Assembly: GCF_002109325.1 (NCBI RefSeq)
Contig: NZ_CP015348.1
Span: 2,729,501 to 2,793,500, forward strand
DNA length: 64,000 bases
Direction: 5' to 3'
Origin: Sporosarcina ureae
GTDB lineage: Bacteria > Bacillota > Bacilli > Bacillales_A > Planococcaceae
The stretch's first letter is position 1. Every line of letters starts with the position of its first letter. Positions 43,320 to 50,682 of the stretch are shown here, one piece after another. Position numbers and translations under genes: made by a program. The notes under the pieces were generated by a model, which saw only the letters and a list, made by a program, of their open reading frames with translations, did not search any database and was not told where the DNA came from.

Positions 43320-43346
43320 TAAACGTTTCGTGGAATCTGCCGAAAT
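43320..43346 (+). promoter_or_regulatory. Sigma-D promoter of flgM
   Basis: TAAA (43320-43323), exactly 15 bases, then GCCGAAAT (43339-43346), a near-consensus sigma-D site. It makes the anti-sigma factor gene depend on sigma-D itself, giving negative feedback. Confidence 0.88.
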
Positions 43347-43393
43347 AAAGAGTAGAACCTAAAATAACACCAGAATGGAAAGGAGCGAGACGT

Positions 43394-43660
43394 ATGAAAG
43401 TAGAAGGATTTAAACCCCAAGCTGTCAATCCGTATAGGAATCAGCAAATGAAAGTAGACCAGACGAAACAGGCATCACAAATGAAAACGGATAAACTCGA
43501 GATTTCATCCGAAGCGAAGAAGTTATCTGCGGCTTCACCGATCGAATCGGCTAGACAACAGCGTGTACAGGAACTAAAAGCGCAAGTACAGTCTGGAGAG
43601 TATCAGGTAGATGCGAGCAAACTCGCTTCCCATATGCTGTCGTATTTCAATAAGCTATAA
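43394..43660 (+). CDS. flgM: Anti-sigma-D factor FlgM
   Basis: An 88-aa small, largely disordered protein. The conserved parts are TDKLEISSEAKKL and the C-terminal helix ELKAQVQSGEYQVDASKLASHML. FlgM holds sigma-D inactive until the hook-basal body is done. AAGGAGCG precedes the ATG. It begins the flgM-flgN-flgK-flgL series. Confidence 0.93.
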   Translation: MKVEGFKPQAVNPYRNQQMKVDQTKQASQMKTDKLEISSEAKKLSAASPIESARQQRVQELKAQVQSGEYQVDASKLASHMLSYFNKL

Positions 43661-43677
43661 AGAAAGTAGGGTTACAC

Positions 43678-44184
43678 ATGTCCATTGAACCAATTTTGAC
43701 AACGCTCAATCACTTGGAAACACTGCATACGAGCTTGCTCCGTCTTTCAAACGACAAGACCGCATTGCTAAAAAGCGGCGACATCGAGGGAATTGACCAG
43801 CTGTTGAAGGAGGAGCAATCTCACCTAGCGGCTATTGTGCAAATGGACCAGAAGCGTGTACAGGAAGTGAAGCAGTATTTGACCGCACAAGGAAGTGCAG
43901 TACCTGCCGAACCGACGATGACACAATTAATCGAACTGGCAAGAATTCCGGACAAAGATCCGTTAGCAGAGGCGAGGGACCGTCTCCTGCATGCGATTCA
44001 TGAGTTGAAACAGCAAAACGACCTCAACCAGCAACTGACCTACCAATCTCTTCAATTTGTGAATCTATCGCTGGACATGGTCCGTCCGCGTCCGGAAACC
44101 GTCAACTATTCGAAAAACGAAGTACAAGGGCAGTCACAAAGCGGAGCCAAAACGAAGCTCTCTTCATTCGACTCCCAAGCATAA
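43678..44184 (+). CDS. flgN: Flagellar export chaperone FlgN (YvyG)
   Basis: A 168-aa helical protein with long heptad stretches (LETLHTSLLRLSNDKTALLK and HELKQQNDLNQQLTYQSLQF). FlgN chaperones the hook-filament junction proteins FlgK and FlgL, both encoded directly downstream. The gene starts 17 bases after flgM. The name rests on the FlgN pattern and position; sequence is weakly conserved in this family. Confidence 0.85.
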   Translation: MSIEPILTTLNHLETLHTSLLRLSNDKTALLKSGDIEGIDQLLKEEQSHLAAIVQMDQKRVQEVKQYLTAQGSAVPAEPTMTQLIELARIPDKDPLAEARDRLLHAIHELKQQNDLNQQLTYQSLQFVNLSLDMVRPRPETVNYSKNEVQGQSQSGAKTKLSSFDSQA

Positions 44185-44196
44185 GGAGGACACAAC

Positions 44197-45723
44197 ATGC
44201 GCTCGACATTCATGGGACTTGAAACTAGCAAACGCGGATTGTATACACAGCAATCCGCTCTTTATACGACAGGGCATAATATTGGGAACGCGAACACGCC
44301 TGGTTACTCACGACAGCGTGTGAACATGCAGTCGACTTCTGGGTTTCCAGGAGTAGGAATGAATGCAGGCACGATGCCAGGATTCCTTGGGACAGGTGTA
44401 GAAGCAGGGAGTATTCAGCGGATTCGTGACTCGTTTGTAGATCATCAGTTTCGTAGTGAATCAACGAAGCTCGGCTACTGGGAATCTCGTTCGAATGCGA
44501 TTGCGCAGATGGAAGATGTCATTGGTGAGCCTTCTGAGTATGGGTTGCAGCAGTCGATGAGCGACTTTTGGCAATCTTTGCAGACACTTGCGGCGAATCC
44601 GGAGAACGGTGGAGCTCGCGCGGTAGTTGTAGAGCGTGGAGCTGCGGTGGCGGATTCGTTTAATTATATTTATAAATCTGTTTCTGAGATTAAAGGAAAC
44701 TTAGGCGATGAAATTGACTTTGGTACGAAGACGATCAATTCTTTGCTTAGTCAAATTGGTGAGTTAAATAAACAAATCGCTACGGTAGAACCGAATGGTT
44801 ATTTACCGAATGATTTATATGATGCACGTGATGGGTTACTGGATCAGTTATCGAGTTTAGTGCCGATTGAAACTAGTTATGAAAAAACTGGGGGACGTGC
44901 GCCTGCTATTGCGGAAGGTACGGTCACAGTTAAAATTAAGACAACTGGTGACGCTATTACAGTAGTACAGAAAACAGATGTATCTCAAATTAGTATTGAT
45001 GACACTGATGACGGAGCGCTACCAGACTTTATGACAGGTTTTACTTTCAGTGGCGGTCCGGCAGACGGTGAGCAACTTTCAGTCAATGAAATGGTCAAAA
45101 GTGGAGAATTGAAATCACTTATTGATTCATACGGATATATAGATGCAGATGACAATGAAATAGGTCTCTATCCAGACATGATGACTAAATTGGATAAACT
45201 GGCAAATGAATTCGCCAAGGAATTCAACAAAGTGCATCAACAAGGTACGGATTTGGAAGGGAAGCCAGGATTACCTTTCTTTGTCGCTAACGATTCAGGA
45301 GAATTTACTGCAAGTTCCATTGCAGTGAATGAAGTGATCAGAAAAGATCCAAATAAACTGGCTGCATCAGACTCAACAACCGGTGCTGAAGTCGGTAACG
45401 GGAAAAATGCTAAAAACCTAGGTGATGTGTTTTTCGCGAAAAATAAGGAATTAGATGGTTCTAGCGTTCAAGGCTTTTATGCACAAGTAATTGGTCAACT
45501 AGGAGTAGAAGGCCAACAAGCAATAAAAATGACGGAGAGCTCAGGTACATTACTTTTATCTGTGTCCAACAGACGCGACTCCATCAGTTCGGTTTCACTA
45601 GACGAAGAAATGACCGACATGATCCGTTTCCAACAAGCATACAACGCATCTGCCCGCATGATCACCGTGATGGATGAAGCACTCGACAAAATCATCAACG
45701 GAATGGGTACGGTCGGCAGATAA
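44197..45723 (+). CDS. flgK: Flagellar hook-associated protein FlgK (HAP1)
   Basis: A 508-aa junction protein. The N-terminal rod signature STFMGLETSKRGLYTQQSALYTTGHNIGNANTPGYSRQ and the C-terminal D0 helix MTDMIRFQQAYNASARMITVMDEALDKII are complete. The middle region varies. It joins hook and filament outside the cell. AAGGAGG precedes the ATG. Confidence 0.95.
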   Translation: MRSTFMGLETSKRGLYTQQSALYTTGHNIGNANTPGYSRQRVNMQSTSGFPGVGMNAGTMPGFLGTGVEAGSIQRIRDSFVDHQFRSESTKLGYWESRSNAIAQMEDVIGEPSEYGLQQSMSDFWQSLQTLAANPENGGARAVVVERGAAVADSFNYIYKSVSEIKGNLGDEIDFGTKTINSLLSQIGELNKQIATVEPNGYLPNDLYDARDGLLDQLSSLVPIETSYEKTGGRAPAIAEGTVTVKIKTTGDAITVVQKTDVSQISIDDTDDGALPDFMTGFTFSGGPADGEQLSVNEMVKSGELKSLIDSYGYIDADDNEIGLYPDMMTKLDKLANEFAKEFNKVHQQGTDLEGKPGLPFFVANDSGEFTASSIAVNEVIRKDPNKLAASDSTTGAEVGNGKNAKNLGDVFFAKNKELDGSSVQGFYAQVIGQLGVEGQQAIKMTESSGTLLLSVSNRRDSISSVSLDEEMTDMIRFQQAYNASARMITVMDEALDKIINGMGTVGR

Positions 45724-45739
45724 TTAAGGAGGAATCTTC

Positions 45740-46630
45740 ATGCGTGTAACACAATCTATGCTATCTCAAAACATGCTACGTAACTTATCTAGCAGCTATA
45801 ATAAAATGGGGAAATTACAAGAACAATTGAATACCGGCAAGAAAGTAACTCGTCCTTCCGATGATCCCGTAACGGTCATGAAAGGTATGGGCTACGGAAT
45901 GCAAGTTGATAAAGTAGAGCAATATCAAAAGAATATGGGCGAAGTGAATAACTGGCTCGACAGTTCGGATGATGCGCTTGATGGAGTGGGACAAGTTTTG
46001 CAGCGATTGAAAGAACTTGCGACGAATGCTTCGAATACTGGTGCGATGACTGAAAGTGATAGATCAGCAATTAAAACAGAGATTGATCAACTGCGCGAAC
46101 ACTTACAGGACGTGGCCAATACGAAAGTAGGCGACAAACATATATTTAGTGGGAGTATGACGGATAAGCCACTTTACAACAAAGAAAACAAAAGCTTCGA
46201 AACTGGAGACGCATACAAAAGCGATGTGTCAATTGAAGTATTTGACGGAGTTAATCTGCGTGTCAGTACGGATGTCAGCAAAATGTTCAGTGATATTGAC
46301 GGTTTACTCGATAAAGTCAAAGATCTTACTGGTAACGGTTCGTCCGATGACGGAAACAGCTTTGGTAAAATGATCAGCGATATCGACGGTCAATTGGATG
46401 TCGTACTATCAAAACGCGCAGACATTGGTGCGCGTTCGAACCGCGCAGAACTCATGCATAACCGTCTCGAAATGCAAGAAGGCGCCGCGAAAAAGCAGCG
46501 TTCCCAAAATGAAGATGTCGACTATGAAAAAACGATTACCGACCTGATCACTTCGGAATCTATCCACCGCGCCACTTTATCAGTAGGCGCACGAATCATG
46601 CAACCTTCTTTAATGGATTTCTTGCGCTGA
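45740..46630 (+). CDS. flgL: Flagellar hook-associated protein FlgL (HAP3)
   Basis: A 296-aa flagellin-like junction protein: N-terminal RVTQSMLSQNMLRNLSSSYNKMGKLQEQLNTGKKVTRPSDDP and the C-terminal segment with YEKTITDLITSESIHRATLSVGARIMQPSLMDFLR. It lies 16 bases after flgK with GGAGGAA in front. Confidence 0.95.
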   Translation: MRVTQSMLSQNMLRNLSSSYNKMGKLQEQLNTGKKVTRPSDDPVTVMKGMGYGMQVDKVEQYQKNMGEVNNWLDSSDDALDGVGQVLQRLKELATNASNTGAMTESDRSAIKTEIDQLREHLQDVANTKVGDKHIFSGSMTDKPLYNKENKSFETGDAYKSDVSIEVFDGVNLRVSTDVSKMFSDIDGLLDKVKDLTGNGSSDDGNSFGKMISDIDGQLDVVLSKRADIGARSNRAELMHNRLEMQEGAAKKQRSQNEDVDYEKTITDLITSESIHRATLSVGARIMQPSLMDFLR

Positions 46631-46638
46631 AAGATTAG

Positions 46639-46668
46639 GCGGACACTATGCAAGTGTCCGCTGTTTTT
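46639..46668 (+). terminator. Hairpin terminator after flgL
   Basis: GCGGACACT / AGTGTCCGC arms followed by TGTTTTT. The U-run is broken, so read-through to yviE is possible. Confidence 0.65.
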
Positions 46669-46697
46669 ATACCGAAAAGTAAGGGAAGGTGGAGACC

Positions 46698-47249
46698 GTG
46701 AACATACCGCAGCTTCAAATCCAAACGACACCTGCAAAAATCGATTTGCAGGTGACAAAGCCTGTCCAAGAAATTCAGCAACCGAAAGCTACGCTGAGCA
46801 TAGAACAGCCAGCAGCGATTCTTGAAATGTCCACTACACGTCCGCAACTATCACTCGATACAACAGAAAACCGTGCGGATCTAGACCTGAAAAGCGTATT
46901 CCGTCGCACTTCTGAAAACGCACAGTACGGCATGCAAAAAGCACAAGAAGGTTCAGCTCGTCGCGCACAAGAAGGTCAACAACTCATGAAGATCGAGAAC
47001 GGTGCTTCGATTGCAGATATCGTCAAACAAAATACCGAGCGTCCCATGGCGGATCTACAAGTGAAATTCGTCGGAGACCGTACAAAAGTGAAAATGAGTT
47101 TTTCTGAAGGATCACTGGATATTAATGTGACACCGCAGAAACCGAAAATTGATGCACAGATCAATAAACCGATTCACAATTACACACCGGGTAAAGTGTC
47201 CGTTGAAATGGCACAGTACGGATCGATCCAAATTGATTGGAAAGCTTAA
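46698..47249 (+). CDS. yviE: YviE-like protein (DUF6470)
   Basis: A 183-aa protein, starting NIPQLQIQTTPAKIDLQ, with repeated short beta-type phrases (I-L--TRPQLSLDTT, KPKIDAQINKPIHNYTPGKVSV) and a central helical part. It lies between flgL and fliW, exactly where yviE is in B. subtilis. GTG start at 46698 with GGTGGAG before it; another GTG at 46689 lies inside that site. Function not known; context suggests flagella. Confidence 0.82.
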   Translation: MNIPQLQIQTTPAKIDLQVTKPVQEIQQPKATLSIEQPAAILEMSTTRPQLSLDTTENRADLDLKSVFRRTSENAQYGMQKAQEGSARRAQEGQQLMKIENGASIADIVKQNTERPMADLQVKFVGDRTKVKMSFSEGSLDINVTPQKPKIDAQINKPIHNYTPGKVSVEMAQYGSIQIDWKA

Positions 47250-47266
47250 TAAAGGAGAGAGATCTA

Positions 47267-47752
47267 GTGACACCACAACTAAAAGAAATCGCAACAAAAT
47301 TCCATGGTAAAATAGAAGTAGATCTATCTAAAGCATGGCACTTCCCGAAAGGACTTCCAGGATTCGAAGAGGAAGAAGAATTCGTCATCTTGCCGATTGG
47401 AGAGAATGAACAATTTCAAGTATTGCAGTCCACGAAAGAAGCAGGTGTAGCATTCGTCGTAGCGAATCCATACAAAATTGTAGAAGAGTATGACTTTAAA
47501 ATAGATGATCCAACAGTTGATTTACTCGAAGTGAAAAGCCCGGAAGAGTTGATGGTACTCGGTATTGTCTTCATTAAAGAACCATTTGAAGATTCTACAA
47601 TTAACTTACAAGCACCTCTTCTGTTTCAAACAAACAACAGAAAAGCGAAACAAATGGTATTGAATGATAAGCGCTATCTTATCAAACATCCAATCAATAA
47701 AAAGAAGTTGGATGAAATAAAAGAAAAAACAACTAGCGGAAAGAGTGAATAA
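47267..47752 (+). CDS. fliW: Flagellar assembly factor FliW
   Basis: A 161-aa protein that binds CsrA and also cytosolic flagellin. Typical phrases are FPKGLPGFEEEEEFVILPI, FVVANPYKIVEEYDF and the C-terminal NLQAPLLFQTNNRKAKQMVL. When flagellin is exported, freed FliW traps CsrA and hag translation rises. GTG start at 47267 after AAAGGAGAG. csrA follows two bases after its stop. Confidence 0.93.
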   Translation: MTPQLKEIATKFHGKIEVDLSKAWHFPKGLPGFEEEEEFVILPIGENEQFQVLQSTKEAGVAFVVANPYKIVEEYDFKIDDPTVDLLEVKSPEELMVLGIVFIKEPFEDSTINLQAPLLFQTNNRKAKQMVLNDKRYLIKHPINKKKLDEIKEKTTSGKSE

Positions 47753-47753
47753 T

Positions 47754-47975
47754 ATGTTAGTACTCTCACGCAAAGCGGGCGATACAATTAAAATTGCAGA
47801 TAATATAGAAGTGAAAATTCTCGAAGTAAAAGGCGATACGGTGAGGGTAGGGATCGAAGCGCCTAAATCAGTGGAGATTGTACGGGGGGAACTGATTCAG
47901 TCTATTAAGGAAACGAACGCTGAATCATTGACGTTGGATTTGGACTGGTACAAAAACTTAAAGGATAACAAGTAA
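47754..47975 (+). CDS. csrA: Carbon storage regulator CsrA
   Basis: A 73-aa RNA-binding dimer protein opening MLVLSRKAGDTIKI, with the GDTVRVGIEAPKSVEIVRGE core holding the RNA-contact Val and Arg. In Bacilli it represses hag by binding the leader; a matching site is found at 48149-48163. The ATG at 47754 is the usual start; a GTG-like extension at 47745 is not needed. Confidence 0.95.
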   Translation: MLVLSRKAGDTIKIADNIEVKILEVKGDTVRVGIEAPKSVEIVRGELIQSIKETNAESLTLDLDWYKNLKDNK

Positions 47976-48061
47976 ATTGTGATTGCATCATCACGTTAGC
48001 CAGTGCAAGTCACGTAATATCCACATTTCAAATAAATAGAAAAAAGATTTCAAGAAACTAC

Positions 48062-48088
48062 TAAACACTATAGTCACATATCCGATAT
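48062..48088 (+). promoter_or_regulatory. Sigma-D promoter of hag
   Basis: TAAA (48062-48065), exactly 15 bases, TCCGATAT (48081-48088), one base from the GCCGATAT consensus. The leader is about 95 nt. Confidence 0.88.
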
Positions 48089-48145
48089 TAGTAGTGTAAG
48101 CGGTAGAGAGTGTCCGGCCGGTACTCAAAACCGTAAAACAAATAA

Positions 48146-48188
48146 GGGACACAAGGACGTGTACCCAACAAACACTCAAGGAGGAAAT
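48146..48188 (+). promoter_or_regulatory. CsrA-binding sites in the hag leader
   Basis: ACACAAGGACGTGT (48150-48163) places AAGGA in the loop of a small ACAC/GTGT hairpin and is nearly the CsrA consensus RUACARGGAUGU. A second AAGGAGGAA (48179-48187) is the Shine-Dalgarno itself. Two such sites, one blocking the ribosome site, are how CsrA represses hag in B. subtilis. Confidence 0.8.
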
Positions 48189-48192
48189 TATA

Positions 48193-49788
48193 ATGATTAT
48201 CAATCACAACATGGCAGCGATGAACACGCACCGCCAACTAGGTTCAAACAACGCAGCAGCAGCTAACAACATTGAGAAATTGTCTTCAGGTTTGAAGATT
48301 AACCGTGCTGGAGATGATGCAGCTGGACTAGCAATCTCTGAGAAAATGCGTGGACAGATTCGTGGATTGGATATGGCACAAAAGAACTCACAGGATGGAA
48401 TTTCTTTGATTCAAACTGCTGAGGGATCTTTAAACGAAACACATGATATTCTACAACGTATGCGTGAACTAGCAGTACAAGCTGGTAACGATACAAACGT
48501 TGCTGGAGACCGTGAAGAAATTCAAAAAGAACTTAACCAACTAACATCAGAAATTAACCGTATTGGTAATACAACAGAGTTTAACCAAAAGAAATTGATA
48601 AATGGTGACTTATCATCGAAATTTGAAGTGACAGCTGCAGTTACTACACCAGCTACAAAAGTAGATGTTACAAAGGCTGTTGAGCAGACAATTAAAGTCG
48701 GTACGGAACCTATTGCATGGAGTTCAGGTTCAAAAGCTGATATTGATGTTACAATAGGTGGAACAGCTGATAATGGTTTTGCTTGGAATAATTTAGACAC
48801 TGGTAATGAAGGTTCTATTGCTATTAAAAAAAGCGGTGACAGCTTTGAGGTTTCTTATAACGGAACAGATGGTGCTTCAAAGTCTTTAGACATTAATGCT
48901 GATAAAGTGGCACTTGATGAAGCTACTGGAACATACTCTTATAATAACCAGGGAATTTCATTCTCATTCTCTAAAGAAGATGCTGCTGACTGGGCAGAAG
49001 GCGGAACAGTAACAATTGATTTAAGCAAATCTGCATCAAGCGGAGATGCTACTGGTACTGTGAATACTGTGCCTAAGAGTGTTGAACTTGCATCAACTGG
49101 TACCGCAGCACCTGCAGCTACTGCAGTTATGGGCGACATTACGGTTGCTGGCGGTGGTGCAAATCTTGCAAACGTAGATAGCCTAGAAATTGAATGGGAT
49201 GAAGCAAATAACAAATTTACAGCAATCCAAAAAGCGGGAGCAGATGTCGTATCTACAACTGAATTCTCCTTGGAGAGTGGAGATACATTAAACTTTAACC
49301 AAGATGGAATTTCATTTACGTTTACGGGAACTACAGGTACTGGTGCTACTGATGCAAAATTCACAGGTACATTTGATCTGAAAACAGAAACAAATAAAGT
49401 TGAAGTTGCTGGAGAAGTAACAACAGCAGCGGTTACAAAGGATCAGTCGGCTCAATTCCAAATCGGAGCTAACGAAGGACAATCCATGTCTGTTGGTATT
49501 GAGGATATGCGTGCGGTTGCTCTTGGTATCGCAACGGTAGGAACAGTAAATGATAAACTAGGAGTAACAAATGGAACAGACAATGTAGTTGCGGAGCAAG
49601 CACTTGACGTTTCTTCACACGAAAAAGCAGCTGCAGCCGTTTCTACTATTCAAGATGCAATTGATAAAGTGTCTAGCGAACGTTCAAAACTCGGTGCATC
49701 ACAAAACCGTTTAGAACATACAATCAACAACTTAGGAACATCGTCAGAAAACTTAACATCTGCGGAATCACGTATCCGCGACGTGGAT
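48193..49788 (+). CDS. hag: Major flagellin Hag, exon 1 (gene split by two group I introns)
   Basis: Exon 1 gives 532 residues: D0/D1 N-terminal helices (MIINHNMAAMNTHRQLG, then the GLAISEKMRGQIRGLDMAQKNSQDG region), a large Ala/Thr/Gly-rich central domain (about 145-440) that faces outward and varies between strains, then the returning D1 helix ending ESRIRDVD. Read straight through, translation would stop at 49806 after YVLAA, losing the C-terminal D0 helix needed for polymerisation. Joining to 50147 restores DVD-MAKEMMDFTKNN, the normal flagellin order. With exons 2 and 3 the product is 569 aa. Controlled by sigma-D and CsrA/FliW. Confidence 0.9.
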
Positions 49789-50146
49789 TATGTCTTAGCT
49801 GCATAAGCAGTGACAGACACAGTCGTCCTGACTGGTAACGGTCAGAGAGTACGATCGGGTGAATTGCTGGAAACCCCTGAAACTGTTCTTGCTACAACGT
49901 AACTGGAAACGGTCAGCGTGAATGCTTGAAAAAAGAACAGATTGGGCAATCAGCAGCCAAGCTCCTGTCTTGAAAGAGTGGAGAAGGTTCAACGACTAGG
50001 ATAGACCATCTAAGGCGCAAGCTATGGTGATGAAATCCGTAGGAAACACAAGAGGGAGTAGCTTGTGAATCCGAAGTGCCCGGCCCCTACCGAGAGTGAA
50101 GGGTGAAGATATAGTCTAGTCATTAGTGAAAGCTAATGTTCGCACG
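49789..50146 (+). ncRNA. Group I intron 1 in hag (358 nt)
   Basis: Inserted after the GAT codon of RDVD. The preceding base is T and the last intron base is G (50146), as group I chemistry needs. Core elements in order: P with GAATTGCTGGAAA (49861), Q with GCAATCAGCAGCCAAGCT (49947), R with GTTCAACGACTA (49987), S with AAGATATAGTCT (50106). It has no open frame of note. The only pairing I see for P1 is a weak GGAT to GTCC (49825), so the guide is less sure than in intron 2; a local CUGACU/GGUCAG hairpin lies at 49828-49845. Confidence 0.88.
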
Positions 50147-50215
50147 ATGGCGAAAGAGATGATGGACTTTACGAAGAACAACATCTTAACTCAAGCAGCA
50201 CAAGCAATGCTATCT
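50147..50215 (+). CDS. hag: Hag exon 2
   Basis: Twenty-three codons giving MAKEMMDFTKNNILTQAAQAMLS, the last D0 helix of flagellin up to the second splice point after TCT. It has no start signal of its own, because the initial ATG is the internal Met of DVD-MAKEMM. If intron 2 is kept, the frame continues to a stop at 50258-50260. Confidence 0.88.
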
Positions 50216-50260
50216 CAATCGAACCAAATGCCCCAAGGCGTGCTACAACTCCTTCGGTAA
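50216..50260 (+). other. Alternative Hag C-terminal exon inside intron 2
   Basis: In frame with exon 2: QSNQMPQGVLQLLR and TAA. Against exon 3 (QANQQPQGVLQLLR) it has two amino-acid changes but seven codons that differ silently. That pattern suggests both copies are kept as protein-coding sequence. Retaining intron 2 would thus still give a full-length flagellin. Confidence 0.8.
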
Positions 50261-50588
50261 ATGGTTCAGGGACGCCTATTCGGTAACGGATAGGACGCAT
50301 AACTGGGTGAATTGCTGGAACCTCCTGAAGTCCACTTTCCGACAACGCAGCTGGAAACGGCAAACGTGAACGGTTGAAAAAAAGTGGAATTGGACAATCA
50401 GCAGCCAAGCTCCTGTGAGGAAACTCTGGAGAAGGTTCAACGACTAGGATATACCGTCTAAGGCAAACAAGCTATGACGATGAAATCCGTAGGGCGTCAA
50501 TTGACGTTCGAAGTGCCCAGCATCCTAGTTATTTAGGTACAAGGATGGAGATATAGTCTGAGCCTATTAGAGACAATAGGACTACTTG
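50216..50588 (+). ncRNA. Group I intron 2 in hag (373 nt) with coding P1 loop
   Basis: The exon ends CTATCT (50210-50215) and pairs perfectly with GGATAG (50288-50293), giving a six-base P1 with the required U-G at the splice site. The intron ends in G (50588). Core: P with GAATTGCTGGAA (50309), Q with CAATCAGCAGCCAAGCT (50395), R with GTTCAACGACTA (50435), S with GGAGATATAGTC (50547). The P1 loop (50216-50287) holds 14 codons and a stop that spell a second flagellin C-terminus. GGATAG can also pair locally with CCTATT (50275-50280), a possible competing fold. Confidence 0.88.
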
Positions 50589-50633
50589 CAAGCAAATCAA
50601 CAGCCTCAGGGCGTACTACAATTACTACGTTAA
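50589..50633 (+). CDS. hag: Hag exon 3
   Basis: Fourteen codons and TAA: QANQQPQGVLQLLR, the standard flagellin C-terminus. Joined after CTA TCT of exon 2 it gives AMLSQANQQPQG, the same as in typical Bacillus flagellins. A terminator follows at 50649. Confidence 0.88.
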   Translation, partial: QANQQPQGVLQLLR

Positions 50634-50648
50634 TAGTACTTTTTAATC

Positions 50649-50681
50649 AAAAAGAGACTTCTTTTAAGAAGTCTCTTTTTT
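50649..50681. terminator. Bidirectional terminator between hag and the homing endonuclease gene
   Basis: AAGAGACTTCTT / AAGAAGTCTCTT with A- and T-runs on the two sides. Confidence 0.88.
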
Positions 50682-50682
50682 C

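Noticed and set aside
49789..49806. Hag ending at DVDYVLAA as the true C-terminus
   Set aside because: The C-terminal D0 helix needed for filament assembly is encoded downstream and rejoined by removing a group I intron.
49834..50146. 5' splice site after CUGACU (49833) for intron 1
   Set aside because: That hairpin looks like a good P1, but the exon would then include an in-frame stop and the flagellin would not be restored.
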